Shown piece by piece: positions 17,898 to 27,804 of a DNA stretch of 64,000 nucleotides. Positions within the stretch are counted from its first letter, which is position 1, and every line of letters starts with the position of its first letter. Source of the DNA: Alteromonas hispanica (GTDB taxonomy: Bacteria > Pseudomonadota > Gammaproteobacteria > Enterobacterales > Alteromonadaceae); contig NZ_JAAAWP010000003.1 in the NCBI RefSeq assembly GCF_010500915.1, forward strand, positions 124,001 to 188,000, written 5' to 3'. Below the pieces are notes generated by a model that was not told where the DNA came from, did no database searches, and saw only the letters and a program-made list of their open reading frames with translations. Both the position numbers and the translations under genes were made by a program.

Positions 17898-19558
17898 TGG
17901 AGGCGTTTAGTGATTTACTTGAACAGCTTTACTACACCGCGGGAAATAAAGCGAAGGCCCAGCTAATAGCAGACTATATTGCCAATACACCAGATCCTGA
18001 CAGAGGATGGGCTATTGCGGCTATGGCGGGAACACTTCGTTTTGATTTTTTTAAACGAAATACGGTGAAAAAACTTATTGCTGAGCACACCGACCCACAG
18101 CTGTTTGCGATGAGTTACGACTATGTTGGCGAAGTAAGTGAGACCGTGGCACACCTTTGGCCACATAGTGAGGCAGTTTCTCCGCTGCCGTCTCTTCATA
18201 GCATTGTTGATACCTTCGCCAACGTTGCTAAACAACAGGTATCAAAAACCCTCGCTGATTATTTAACGATGATGACACCTTCGCAGCGCTGGGCCTTACT
18301 AAAGCTAGGTACTCGAGGATTACGCATAGGTGTATCTGCACGTTCAATAAAACAGATATTGGCTGACTACGGAAACAAAGATATCAAAGAGATAGAAACT
18401 CTCTGGCATGCAGTTACGCCTCCCTATACGCAGCTGTTGCAATGGTTAGAGGGAAAAGCCGATAAGCCCGATATTGAAAATGCGGTTACCTTTCACCCTG
18501 TAATGCTGTCACACCCCATAGAGGAAAGCGATATTGACGGCTTTGAGCCAGGCATGTGGCAAATTGAAAATAAATACGACGGTATTCGTGTCCAGCTTGC
18601 GGTGAACACAGAGAAAACCATACAAAAAATATCTAGCGACAACACAGAGGAAAGCGACATCGAAAAAGCGCTGTTTTCTCGAACCGGTGATGACATTAGC
18701 CATTCTTTTCCCGACTTGCTAGAACACATGCAAGGCAACATGGTGTTAGATGGCGAGTTACTGGTAATTCAAAATGCGAGTGAAGAAGCAAAGGAATCAC
18801 TCGCATCAATTGCCCCCCCTAAAGTCGATACCTTTAACGCACTGCAACAAAGGTTGAATAAGAAGAAACCTGCTAAGTCTTTAATGCAGTCCAACCCAGT
18901 AGGACTCATTGTATACGATGCGTTAGTTTTGGAAGGTGAACAGTTAACCTCACTCACATTACAAGAGCGTCGTAAAAAATTAGCCGCTTGGATTGAACAT
19001 AAAAAGATACCTCGGGTATTTTTATCCAACACGCTTGAAGCCTCATCGCCACAAGAGCTGAGACAATTACATAGTCGCGTTTGCGCTAACCGATCAGTTG
19101 AAGGTCTTATGCTTAAACGCCTTGATAGCACCTACGTGCCGGGACGCCCCAAAGGCAAATGGTTTAAGTGGAAGCGCGACCCGCTTGTAGTCGACGCGGT
19201 GATTATGTATGCGCAGCGAGGCCATGGGAAACGCTCAAGCTTTTATTCAGACTTCACGTTTGGAGCATGGCAAGGAGAGCAGCTTTTGCCCATAGGCAAA
19301 GCCTATTCGGGTTTTACCGATGAAGAGCTTAAGAAATTAGATAACTGGGTAAGGCGCAACGCTATCGGTCGCTTTGGGCCCGTTCGGGAAGTAAAGAAAG
19401 AGCTGGTTTTTGAAGTAGCTTTTGACGCGGTTCATCCTTCAAACCGCCACAAGTCGGGCGTCGCCCTTCGTTTTCCTCGTATTCACCGCATTCGCTGGGA
19501 CAAACCAGCGAATGAGGCGGACACACTGGAAGCGCTCAAACAGCTTATTGAGCGCTAA
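17897..19558 (+). CDS. ATP-dependent DNA ligase (repair-cluster LIG)
   Basis: 553 residues. The N-terminal DNA-binding domain (about 1-200) is followed by the adenylyltransferase with active lysine K226 in ENKYDGIRVQ, motif FSRTGDDISHSFPD, DGELLV, EGLMLKR and motif V KWFKWKRD, then an OB fold ending HKSGVALRFPRI. The family closes nicks using ATP, unlike the essential NAD-dependent LigA. The ATG at 17897 has an excellent GGGAGGAG site; longer readings into the exonuclease gene are not supported. There is no LigD-type polymerase or nuclease domain. Confidence 0.92.
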   Translation: MEAFSDLLEQLYYTAGNKAKAQLIADYIANTPDPDRGWAIAAMAGTLRFDFFKRNTVKKLIAEHTDPQLFAMSYDYVGEVSETVAHLWPHSEAVSPLPSLHSIVDTFANVAKQQVSKTLADYLTMMTPSQRWALLKLGTRGLRIGVSARSIKQILADYGNKDIKEIETLWHAVTPPYTQLLQWLEGKADKPDIENAVTFHPVMLSHPIEESDIDGFEPGMWQIENKYDGIRVQLAVNTEKTIQKISSDNTEESDIEKALFSRTGDDISHSFPDLLEHMQGNMVLDGELLVIQNASEEAKESLASIAPPKVDTFNALQQRLNKKKPAKSLMQSNPVGLIVYDALVLEGEQLTSLTLQERRKKLAAWIEHKKIPRVFLSNTLEASSPQELRQLHSRVCANRSVEGLMLKRLDSTYVPGRPKGKWFKWKRDPLVVDAVIMYAQRGHGKRSSFYSDFTFGAWQGEQLLPIGKAYSGFTDEELKKLDNWVRRNAIGRFGPVREVKKELVFEVAFDAVHPSNRHKSGVALRFPRIHRIRWDKPANEADTLEALKQLIER

Positions 19559-19579
19559 CCATGAGATATTGGTTAAAGC

Positions 19580-20548
19580 CTATTTGGCAATATCCTGCTG
19601 GGTAGGCAGTGCGCTAAACGCGCCATACTGAGTTACTGTATAAGCACCGCAGCGAATTGCAAATTCAGTGGCCTCGCTCACATTTTCAAAGCTGCTTGCC
19701 CACGCATCAAATTCATCTGTGCTTTTGACTTTCGTTGAAAGGTAATAAAGAAAGCCACCAATAAATGAATCGCCTGCTGCCGTAGTGTCTTTCACATCCA
19801 TTTTAGGAGACGCTAACGTACCACTGAATGCCTGAGTGATATAGTGGATAGGTTCGCCACCATCTGTGACTAGAACCACTTTAACGCCGCTTTCTAGCCA
19901 CTCCTGCACTTTCGCGTCTGCGTTTTCTTCTCCATAAAGCTCAGCAAGTTCTTCGCGACTTGCTTTTAAGATGGATACCCGCTGTGCTGCGCTATCTATT
20001 CTTGCTGGTGCATTCGCGGTGTTGTCCCAAAATGCAGGGCGATAATTAATGTCTAAACACACCATCATTCCCTTCTGCTGTGCTTTATCGAGAATAAATT
20101 CTGTGCCGGGAATCAGTTCTGGACCAGCCAAGGAGCCTGAGCAAAAATGTAGAACCGTATCTTTGTCGCAGTCAATTGTGGCTAAGTCCAGCTCCGTGAT
20201 GTGCTTGTGCGCTGCATTATCTACATAAAAATCAAAAGAACGCTCACCATCTTCATCTAAATTTACAAAGGCTAAAGCTGTATTACCTTCGCTTGTAGAC
20301 CACACGAAGTCAGTATTAACTTTATAATGCGCTAACATCTCTTTTAAAAATGCACCAAAGGTGTCATCGCCTACCTTTGATACCATGGCGCTATTTCCAC
20401 CAAGCTGAGATACGGCAACAGCCACGTTAGCTGGCGCACCGCCCGCATAAGGTTGGAATGGTTTCATTGCCGGTATGTCGCCGTCTTTTGGCGCCGCACC
20501 TTGGCTTAACATATCGATAAGTACTTCACCTAAACATAATATTTTCAT
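19580..20548 (-). CDS. Fructokinase-type PfkB-family sugar kinase
   Basis: 322 residues. PfkB signature 1 is GGAPANVAVAVSQLGG (about 37-52) and signature 2 is DTTAAGDSFIGGFL near residue 242, holding the anion hole and catalytic Asp. LCLGEVLIDML opens the chain, as in bacterial fructokinases. It would phosphorylate fructose to fructose-6-phosphate, fitting the amylosucrase product. GGAG precedes the ATG. It is divergent from a ROK regulator with a long palindrome between. Exact sugar specificity is inferred. Confidence 0.85.
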   Translation of the reverse strand: MKILCLGEVLIDMLSQGAAPKDGDIPAMKPFQPYAGGAPANVAVAVSQLGGNSAMVSKVGDDTFGAFLKEMLAHYKVNTDFVWSTSEGNTALAFVNLDEDGERSFDFYVDNAAHKHITELDLATIDCDKDTVLHFCSGSLAGPELIPGTEFILDKAQQKGMMVCLDINYRPAFWDNTANAPARIDSAAQRVSILKASREELAELYGEENADAKVQEWLESGVKVVLVTDGGEPIHYITQAFSGTLASPKMDVKDTTAAGDSFIGGFLYYLSTKVKSTDEFDAWASSFENVSEATEFAIRCGAYTVTQYGAFSALPTQQDIAK

Positions 20549-20650
20549 ACCAGCTCCACTGTATTTTGAGTATTACCAACCGTAGCGCAAATTTTAAATT
20601 TTTACACTGGGTTAATAGATCGTTAATTGACTATAGTATCATCTTTCCAT

Positions 20651-20681
20651 TGCATTAAATCAACCGGATTGATTTAATGCA
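20651..20681. promoter_or_regulatory. 31-bp palindromic operator between fructokinase and ROK regulator
   Basis: Perfect 13-bp arms TGCATTAAATCAA / TTGATTTAATGCA around CCGGA. It sits in the middle of the 229-bp divergent region, so one bound regulator, probably the adjacent ROK protein, could control both genes. No copy was seen upstream of amylosucrase. Confidence 0.65.
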
Positions 20682-20777
20682 TGACAAATTTATACTTTGG
20701 TTGATGATCTAATAACCAGATTTAAAGCCGTAACAGGGTTTCAATCTCAACGGTAAGCAGGAGTTGGCAAAATAACA

Positions 20778-21914
20778 ATGGCAATACATTTAGCGGATAG
20801 CCGCTCTGACAATGAACGCGCAATCATTGCGCTCATTAATAAACATGGCGAGCTACCAAAAACAGAAATAGCTGAATTAACTGGCCTATCAGCACAATCT
20901 GCTACCGTTATTATTAAGAAGCTCGAAAGCGATGGGCTGGTGAAACGGAATGCGCCTATCAAAGGAAGTGTGGGGCAACCCAAAGTACCATTCAGCCTAA
21001 ATGTCGATGGCGCACTCAGCCTTGGCCTTAAAGTGGGAAGGCGCAGTTACGATATGACCCTTCTCGATTTATGCGGCAACGTCAGGGCCACTATCAGCGA
21101 AAAAGTGGCCTATCCTACTGTTGATGGGCTCTTATCTTTTTCTGAGCGTGCAGTAAACGCTTTGTTAAAGCAGGTTACGGTTGAACAAAAGACGCGATTA
21201 CGCGGGCTGGGTGTTGCTATGCCGTTTGAAATTTGGACATGGGCTGAAGAAGCCGCGGCTCCATTAGCAGTACTAGAACAATGGAAGCAATTCGATCCAA
21301 AATCAGCATTAGAAGCGCTGCTCTCACTACCTGTTATTATCTGTAACGATGCCGCAGCGGCCTGTAGCGCGGAGATGTCATTTGGTAATCCAGAGGGGTT
21401 CACTCACTTTCTCTATTTATTTGTGGGAACATTCTTAGGCGGCGGATTAGTTATTAACAACGCCCCCTATTTAGGAAAAGCCGGCAATGCTGGGGCCGTA
21501 GGTTCTCTACCATTTTTTAACGGCGAGAACGAGCATCAACTCCTTGCCCAGTCGTCACTCTTTGTGTTGGAAAATACACTTAATCAAAACGGCATAAATG
21601 GAAAGCAAATTTACGATGTACACGGACACTGGAATTTTGATGAAATCTATATCGCAAATTGGGTAAAAGCTACTGCGAAGGGGCTTGCCTATGCTGCCCA
21701 GTGCGCCGCAGGATTACTGGATATAGAAGGCGTAATTATTGATGGTGCGTTGCCAGAACCTGTTAAATCCCTGTTAGTTGAAGAAACTCGTCGCGCGCTG
21801 TCTCAACGGGATATGCGAGGCATTGCTTCACCCACTATCACAGAGGGTAAAGTAGGTGCGAGGGCGCAGTCTATTGGAAGCGCCAATCTTCCTTTGGTAG
21901 CAAATTATTACTAA
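20778..21914 (+). CDS. ROK-family transcriptional regulator
   Basis: 378 residues: an N-terminal winged helix (KTEIAELTGLSAQSATVIIKKLESDGLV, given here only as family context at residues 29-56) followed by a ROK sugar-kinase-like domain with GTFLGGGLVINN. Two departures are visible. The usual CxCGxxGC zinc motif of NagC/Mlc-type ROK proteins is missing, and the acidic/histidine phosphotransfer motif is altered. So it is probably a sugar-sensing repressor with no kinase activity. Divergent from the fructokinase, suggesting control by fructose or sucrose. Confidence 0.83.
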   Translation: MAIHLADSRSDNERAIIALINKHGELPKTEIAELTGLSAQSATVIIKKLESDGLVKRNAPIKGSVGQPKVPFSLNVDGALSLGLKVGRRSYDMTLLDLCGNVRATISEKVAYPTVDGLLSFSERAVNALLKQVTVEQKTRLRGLGVAMPFEIWTWAEEAAAPLAVLEQWKQFDPKSALEALLSLPVIICNDAAAACSAEMSFGNPEGFTHFLYLFVGTFLGGGLVINNAPYLGKAGNAGAVGSLPFFNGENEHQLLAQSSLFVLENTLNQNGINGKQIYDVHGHWNFDEIYIANWVKATAKGLAYAAQCAAGLLDIEGVIIDGALPEPVKSLLVEETRRALSQRDMRGIASPTITEGKVGARAQSIGSANLPLVANYY

Positions 21915-21995
21915 GGCGTGAAATCGTTCTAGCGGACATTGGAATGTCACACGCCGCCTTTAGCCTAACTCGCTTTTGAGTTGACAGGCTGAAAT

Positions 21996-22019
21996 AAAAA
22001 ACGCCCCTCGGGGCGTTTT
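21996..22019. terminator. Bidirectional intrinsic terminator
   Basis: ACGCCCC-TC-GGGGCGT stem with AAAAA before and TTTTC after, between the converging ROK and S9 peptidase genes. Confidence 0.87.
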
Positions 22020-22036
22020 CTAATGCTAAAGCTTTG

Positions 22037-24040
22037 CTAACTTTTTAAGTTTTTATCGAGGAAGTCTATCAAACCTTGATACAGTTCTCTTCTGTCTTCT
22101 TCATCAAAAACACCGTGACCGGCCTGAGAATATTGTAAATACTCTGGCGGGTTGCCGGCTTTTATTAGTGCTTCAGACAACGCTTCTGAGTTAATCTCTG
22201 GTACGCGTCTATCTTTTGAGCCATGGATAAGCATCACTTTCGCTTTAATTTTATCCACGTGATACAGCGGAGAATACGCTTTTAATTGCGCTTTATCGTT
22301 GCCTAGCACACGTTGCAAATACGCTTTTCCACCCCAGTTGTTGGGAATGTCACTTTCTGTAAACATGTACTCAAGGTCGTAAATTCCTACGTAACCTACC
22401 GTACAGTTGTATAAGTCAGGCTCTTTTACTACAGACATAAGCGCCGCGTAGCCACCGTAGCTAGCTCCGTATGCGCAAACATTGTCGCCATCGACTAACT
22501 GCTGGTCTATCGCCCATTTAACGGAGTCATTGATGTCATCAATCATTTTTCCGCCCCATTCGCGATAGCCTAACTTCTTGTATCTTTCGCCATAGCCGTC
22601 ACTGCCTCTAAAGTTAACTTGTAGTACGGCATAACCTCGGCTTGCAAGTAACTGAACTTCACTATTGTAATCCCAAAAATCTCGCGTTCCACTTTGATGC
22701 GGCCCACCGTGGATCACAACCACCAAAGGGGGTTTGTTCTCAGGTGAACTCTCTTTTCCCTGTGTTTTCGGAAGGGTGAGATAACCTTTGATAATTTCGC
22801 CATCTGAGGCTGTGACATTTATTGGCTTCACCGGCGCGAGAAGGCGTGGATCTATCCAAGAGCTATTGGCCCATATAAATTGGGCGGCAAGGGTTTCGCT
22901 GTCAAATAGATAGTACTCTCCGGGGTTTACGTCACTTCTTACATGCACTAAAAGCGTTTTCCAATCTCTGGTATGACTGGCGATAGTAACGGTTTGTTCA
23001 CCAAATGCGTCAACCAGCGCTTTGTGGATTTCACTAGCGCGGGTAGTATCTTGTGCATAAACATATTCAGATGTACCTGGATATGTAATGCCCACAGCCG
23101 GCAAGCCCTGTTTATCGAATATCACCTGCTCGATATCTGTATTGTGCGACTGAAAAATTTCGCTCGATTCGCCAGTTTCTAGGTTAAGCTTAAAATAGGT
23201 ATAAATACCTTCTTCACCAGTAAAGCCCGTCATGTAAACGTACTTTTCATCTTCGCTTAAACCGCGGGGGATCATATCCTCTGCTACGCTAAATACGTCT
23301 TCGAGATTCTTCCACTCGCTGTCATTGTTTTCTCTGTATGCAGCGTGGTAATTTCCCGTTTCATCTTGCCAACGCATAAAAATAACTTGGCCCTTTTTTG
23401 TTGCCAGCGGGACACTGCGCTTATGAGGCAAAACATCAACTTTTCGTTTTCTCCCCGACGTTATGTTGAGTTTGCTGATAATTGCTGGCCTCACCCGATT
23501 GTTGTAGTAGGTGTTACCCTCTTTATCCCAAGGATATTCAGCAATTAGAATATACCTGTCGTCATTCTCTAACAGACTGATAACGTCCTGGCTGGCGAGT
23601 GAATCGTCTTTGTTAGTAATTCGACTCCCAGTTTGCTCATCACTCGCTCTGTAACCATAAAGCATTTCTCTTTTGCTGCCGTCGAAATTCATAGCGAAGA
23701 GTTCACCAGTAGGTACGGGTCTATCAAAAGAAAATTGCTTTTCCGCATATTCAAAAACAAGGCGCTCATTATTCACCCAAGTAACGCTGTGAATAATGTC
23801 GTTATTCTGAGGTCGCACTCCGCCTACAATTTTCATATCAGCAGTAGAAAGAACACCAAGCACAACCTTGTTATCTAGACGAACTCGAGCAGCGAGATGT
23901 TTTCCATCTGGAGAAAGTTGCAGATCGAGATAATCACCATGCTTGATGAAGTAATCTAGAGGGAGTTTATCGCTTGCAGATGTGGATGAAGAAATGAATA
24001 GAGAATAAACAGCCAGCATGGCCAGAAAAATCCGTTTCAT
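22037..24040 (-). CDS. Secreted S9-family peptidase (prolyl oligopeptidase/acylaminoacyl-peptidase type)
   Basis: 667 residues. A signal peptide (MKRIFLAMLAVYSLFISSSTSAS) directs export. Residues 30-400 form a beta-propeller-like region; the C-terminal hydrolase has nucleophile S527 in GASYGGYAALM, D610 in GSKDRRVP and H642 in AGHGVF. VVVIHGGPH supplies the oxyanion hole. Enzymes of this type remove short peptides from the N-terminus of substrates; a periplasmic role in peptide use is likely. AAGGACATAT precedes the ATG. Single gene. Confidence 0.88.
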   Translation of the reverse strand: MKRIFLAMLAVYSLFISSSTSASDKLPLDYFIKHGDYLDLQLSPDGKHLAARVRLDNKVVLGVLSTADMKIVGGVRPQNNDIIHSVTWVNNERLVFEYAEKQFSFDRPVPTGELFAMNFDGSKREMLYGYRASDEQTGSRITNKDDSLASQDVISLLENDDRYILIAEYPWDKEGNTYYNNRVRPAIISKLNITSGRKRKVDVLPHKRSVPLATKKGQVIFMRWQDETGNYHAAYRENNDSEWKNLEDVFSVAEDMIPRGLSEDEKYVYMTGFTGEEGIYTYFKLNLETGESSEIFQSHNTDIEQVIFDKQGLPAVGITYPGTSEYVYAQDTTRASEIHKALVDAFGEQTVTIASHTRDWKTLLVHVRSDVNPGEYYLFDSETLAAQFIWANSSWIDPRLLAPVKPINVTASDGEIIKGYLTLPKTQGKESSPENKPPLVVVIHGGPHQSGTRDFWDYNSEVQLLASRGYAVLQVNFRGSDGYGERYKKLGYREWGGKMIDDINDSVKWAIDQQLVDGDNVCAYGASYGGYAALMSVVKEPDLYNCTVGYVGIYDLEYMFTESDIPNNWGGKAYLQRVLGNDKAQLKAYSPLYHVDKIKAKVMLIHGSKDRRVPEINSEALSEALIKAGNPPEYLQYSQAGHGVFDEEDRRELYQGLIDFLDKNLKS

Positions 24041-24184
24041 ATATGTCCTTTTAACTATTTTTTACGGCGTAGGCGGGTAAATCTACATTACCAATAGAGG
24101 TTTTTCAACAGTGCGAACAAGCAGAATGTCATTGTTAATGTTAACTTATTCGCACATATCTCTTTCCGCCCTAAAAAGAGAACA

Positions 24185-24844
24185 CTATCGGGTGACAACG
24201 TTTTTTGCCCCTTTGAGAAGTGCTTCTTTATCAATTTTATTGGGAACTTCAACGCCTTTTCGCGCTGCGGGACGAGCCTCTATACTGTTCTTCCAACGAG
24301 TAAGATTGTCCAACCCGTCAATACTTGCTCCTGACCACTCGTAGGTTCTTACCCAGCACCAATTAGCCATATCAGCTATAGAATAGTCATCTACTAAGTA
24401 TTCATTGTTTGCCAAATGCCCATCCAACACTTCGAACAATCGTCTTACTTCGTTTTGATATCTGTCGATAGCCACTGGAATTTTTTCTTCTAGGTAGCGA
24501 TAGAACACATTTGCTTGCCCCATCATTGGACCTACGCCACCCATTTGAAACATGAGCCACTGCAATACTTTACTACGGCCTTTGTTATCATTAGGAAGAA
24601 ACATCCCCGTTTTTTCAGCCAGATAAATCATAATAGCGCCAGACTCAAAGACGACATGATCACCTTCGCTCTTATCTACAATCACAGGTATACGACCATT
24701 AGGATTCATGGCGAGAAACTCAGAGGTTTTTTGCTCACCTTTCAACAAATTTACCGGCTTTACCGTATATTCTAACCCCATTTCTTCAAGCGCCACTGAG
24801 GCTTTCCAGCCATTGGGAGTCGCAGCGGTATAAAGTTCAATCAT
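24185..24844 (-). CDS. Glutathione S-transferase, YfcG/YghU-like
   Basis: 219 residues. N-terminal thioredoxin fold with [16 protein letters not shown], the cis-proline block [11 protein letters not shown] and [11 protein letters not shown] for glutathione binding, then an all-helical C-terminal domain with [12 protein letters not shown]. The TPNG start resembles E. coli YfcG and YghU, which act as glutathione-linked disulfide oxidoreductases. Its ATG overlaps the stop of the upstream GST by one base (TGATG). Confidence 0.86.
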   Translation of the reverse strand: MIELYTAATPNGWKASVALEEMGLEYTVKPVNLLKGEQKTSEFLAMNPNGRIPVIVDKSEGDHVVFESGAIMIYLAEKTGMFLPNDNKGRSKVLQWLMFQMGGVGPMMGQANVFYRYLEEKIPVAIDRYQNEVRRLFEVLDGHLANNEYLVDDYSIADMANWCWVRTYEWSGASIDGLDNLTRWKNSIEARPAARKGVEVPNKIDKEALLKGAKNVVTR

Positions 24845-25452
24845 CAGGCTTTTGCACTCGCTCGGTTATTTACAGTGTCGTACCAACGAAGAAGATTTTT
24901 TTGCTCATCTTTGATTCTAATATTGACCACCCGCGCAAAATCGATAGCACATAGTGCGGTGATATCTGCAATAGAGAAACTATCCCCCGCTATAAAGGGG
25001 TTTAGCTCTAATCTTCGCTCTAGAATGTTGAGGTATTTCGACGCATTAATACCCGCCTCTTTTCCATATTCCGGAACAGGCACCATGCGATCCTTAAAGT
25101 ATCCCGTGGTGTGTTGAAAACACATTCCCACTTGAAGCATTAGCGCCAATTCCACCTGTCGCTGCCACATCGCTATGGTGCCCTTCTCTAGCGCGGTGCT
25201 TCCCATCAGCGATGGTTCTGGATGCAGCGCTTCAAAATAAGTACATATGGCATCTGTCTCTGCAATACAGGTTCCGTCGTCTAATTCGAGAATGGGTATT
25301 TTGCCGAGAGGATTTTTTGCTCTCATCTCTGCGCTAAGGTTTTCCCCCTTCTGAATATCGACTTGAACATACTCCATATCAATACCCTTTTCAGCGAGAA
25401 ACATGCGCACTCGACGGGGGTTAGGCGCTGTTTTTGTTTCATATATTTTCAT
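24844..25452 (-). CDS. Glutathione S-transferase family protein
   Basis: 202 residues from ATG 25452 ([19 protein letters not shown]). The thioredoxin-like domain carries [14 protein letters not shown] and [14 protein letters not shown]; the helical domain carries [19 protein letters not shown]. An upstream ORF extension of 29 residues has no family match. It is the first gene of a coupled two-GST operon. Substrate unknown; the TxxPNxxR start is common in marine GSTs acting on small electrophiles. Confidence 0.84.
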   Translation of the reverse strand: MKIYETKTAPNPRRVRMFLAEKGIDMEYVQVDIQKGENLSAEMRAKNPLGKIPILELDDGTCIAETDAICTYFEALHPEPSLMGSTALEKGTIAMWQRQVELALMLQVGMCFQHTTGYFKDRMVPVPEYGKEAGINASKYLNILERRLELNPFIAGDSFSIADITALCAIDFARVVNIRIKDEQKNLLRWYDTVNNRASAKA

Positions 25453-25564
25453 GGTTGCAGGGACCTTTTTGTTTTTTTCTAGAGTAGAGACAAGTGAAAG
25501 TAGGATCAAATCACTCTTAATTAAGGTTAGTCTATTCAACCACTGAATGGTTATACCTGTTTGG

Positions 25565-26533
25565 CTAAAGAGGGTCTTTTCGACTCACAAGCACTTTTAC
25601 TCGTTTTAACTCGTTACTTGTAAAGTGTTGCTCTTCATATTCGCGGAGTAATTCGTGGTGAGCCTCTTTTGATACGTCATTGTTATTCAACTGCGCTAAA
25701 TAGAGACGATAACCCTCTATTTTTTTCTCCCATCCCTCTTGTTCACTCCACAATTCAACAAAACGTTGCGCCACTTCATCGCCAAACTCCGCACTGATGG
25801 CACTGAAACGAGAGTTATTATCTTTATATTGCTGCTTTATTTTTTTAATTTTATGAATATCTATGGTTGGTTTGAATGCATCCCTATCGCTTGCTACTTC
25901 GAGAGATTCGATGATGGCATCTTTTTTTTGCGCTCTTGATAAGGTGTCATCCTGTGCAATTGCCAATCTAGATAGTGCTTCATTATCAGTGTGTTCATCT
26001 TGACCAAATAAATAGTCATATTCATTTTGAGAAAAAAACTGCAGCCTTATATCAACCCTTTCATCGAGTTTTATTCTTATATCTTGCAGAGAAAAATTTA
26101 CGGTATCTATTTCGACATTTTCATCGGCCAATGCGACCTTGTAATCTACATAACGAGCGAATAGGCCCACCGCATAGTCATGAGTCTCTTCTGTATAAGT
26201 GAGTAAGCTACTCTTAACAAAGGCGAGCTTTACGGTAAGTGGGGCTTTTTCCGAATGTTCCGCGATAAACAGTTCAAACTTGTCTCTAACGCGATTATCA
26301 AGCCTAAATGGCACCCGCTTGTTATCGCTAGAATGGGTATCATCAGGTTTTGCAACAAGCTTGGGGCTAATAAAAGACGCTGTGGCATGGCTTCCAGTTA
26401 CTGTTGTAGGCGAACTCGAACGCTCTACAGAATTGGAATGCACAGAGGGATAAGGTGCATGACCTAATTGTATTGCTAAGAATGCACCTAATAGGAGAGC
26501 GAGAAGCCCTCCATATACTACTACTTTTTTCAC
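25565..26533 (-). CDS. Lipase-specific foldase (Lif, lipase chaperone)
   Basis: 322 residues. An N-terminal membrane anchor (residues 3-25) is followed by a variable linker and a charged, alpha-helical domain, as in steric foldases that fold family I lipases in the periplasm. The Lif signature RxxFDYFLSA is only partly kept: here R at the same place is followed by FELFIAEHSE. The GTG start overlaps the lipase TAG by one base (TAGTG), so the pair is coupled and made in order lipase then foldase. Identification depends on this context plus the fold pattern. Confidence 0.8.
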   Translation of the reverse strand: MKKVVVYGGLLALLLGAFLAIQLGHAPYPSVHSNSVERSSSPTTVTGSHATASFISPKLVAKPDDTHSSDNKRVPFRLDNRVRDKFELFIAEHSEKAPLTVKLAFVKSSLLTYTEETHDYAVGLFARYVDYKVALADENVEIDTVNFSLQDIRIKLDERVDIRLQFFSQNEYDYLFGQDEHTDNEALSRLAIAQDDTLSRAQKKDAIIESLEVASDRDAFKPTIDIHKIKKIKQQYKDNNSRFSAISAEFGDEVAQRFVELWSEQEGWEKKIEGYRLYLAQLNNNDVSKEAHHELLREYEEQHFTSNELKRVKVLVSRKDPL

Positions 26534-27471
26534 TATAGGCCTTGGCGCATCAGTCTATTTGCCTGTTGAATAAACACGTTAACAGGGTTCGTTTCAAACC
26601 AATGTGTGATACCAAAGCTTTGGTTTACTTCATCAAGGTGGTTCATTCTATAGTTGTCGCGTATTACTTTGCCTAAATGTGAACTACAAGTAGCCACCAA
26701 GCCGTCATTGGGCTCACTAAAAGCAGTGCCTGTAATGGCGAGAAACGGGTCTACGACATCGAGTGCATTAGTATACGTTTTTCCACCGCTCCACGAATAA
26801 TAGAACACGCCGTTTTCTGCCAACATTTTTCCATCATTTCTACAGTACGCTGAAGGCATTCCTTCGGGGTAGCGTTGATTAAATGCAATGGTTTCTTCTG
26901 TAGACAGCGAGTTTAAAGCAGCGATTGAATCTGTTGGTTTGTCTCTAGGGTCAGATCCTGACGCTATCTCGATGATATTTGCGAAGGCATTGACAACAAC
27001 GCCAGCGGCATCTTCCTGAAATGAGTCTTCGGCAATCGCTTTACGCAACTGATCAGCCACTTTACTGCCCCAGTTTACTCCGCCCACTGAACTCACCGAG
27101 GCCACCTTATTCGGGGCAACGCTAGCCGCGTAACGCGCAGTGGGTCCGCCGTGACTGTGTCCAATTAAATTCACTTTATCTGCGCCTGAAAGCGCAAGTA
27201 CATCATCGATATAGTCCAGTAATTGCTCGCCTCGCACCTCAGTAGAGTTAGCAGGTGAAACTTCAGCAATGTAAACCTGCGCACCATTTCGAGTTAATTT
27301 TTGCGGAACCTTGTAGAAGTAATCGACAAACAATATGTCTTCAAAGCCAAAAAGGCCGTGCACTAAGACAATTGGATACTTTGTTTTAGCATAAGTAGAT
27401 GCAGATACATGGCCGGCAAATGCCATGCAAATAACGGCGAGTAACAGTGAAACTTTCTTGAATGTTTTCAT
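26533..27471 (-). CDS. Secreted triacylglycerol lipase, family I
   Basis: 312 residues. Signal peptide MKTFKKVSLLLAVICMAFAGHVSAS, then PIVLVHGLFGFEDILFVDYF, typical of Pseudomonas-type lipases, and nucleophile S106 in GHSHGGPTARY. DPFLAITGTAFSEPNDGLV supplies the Asp and calcium region, and the SFGITHWFETNPV block carries the His. Two cysteines (CRNDG and ATCSSH) match the disulfide pair of family I.1/I.2. It is expected to be secreted by the type II system after foldase help. Confidence 0.9.
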   Translation of the reverse strand: MKTFKKVSLLLAVICMAFAGHVSASTYAKTKYPIVLVHGLFGFEDILFVDYFYKVPQKLTRNGAQVYIAEVSPANSTEVRGEQLLDYIDDVLALSGADKVNLIGHSHGGPTARYAASVAPNKVASVSSVGGVNWGSKVADQLRKAIAEDSFQEDAAGVVVNAFANIIEIASGSDPRDKPTDSIAALNSLSTEETIAFNQRYPEGMPSAYCRNDGKMLAENGVFYYSWSGGKTYTNALDVVDPFLAITGTAFSEPNDGLVATCSSHLGKVIRDNYRMNHLDEVNQSFGITHWFETNPVNVFIQQANRLMRQGL

Positions 27472-27804
27472 GTGTGTCCCATTAATCCGTTCTTTATGAA
27501 CGCTTATTTTTTTAACAACAGTCTCTACAACAAAAGCCTCTTAAATTCTGAGACCCGCTATAGACAGTGGTCTGTGGTCAGACCTTTGTTATTTTTATGT
27601 AAACACAATGTAAATATCAAGAAATAAAGGAGAGAGTTAATCTTTTTATTTTCGATAAATTAAAGTATTAATGAAAAACAAAAGATCAAAAATCAAGCTA
27701 ATCAATAAGATAGCGAGTAATTAACGTATACTCGCCAATACTATTTATAAAGTAGATAGCGAGCATAGCCACAGGAAATACTTACTTTGGGTAATAGTGA
27801 GAAC
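27472..27804. other. 333-bp non-coding region between lipase and ubiG
   Basis: AT-rich. Two perfect small palindromes are seen: GGTCTG-TGGT-CAGACC at 27569-27584, about 100 bp upstream of the lipase ATG, and GCGAGTA / TACTCGC at 27713-27735. No ORF is supported. The first could be an operator of the lipase operon; the second is possibly part of the ubiG 3' region. Confidence 0.45.
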
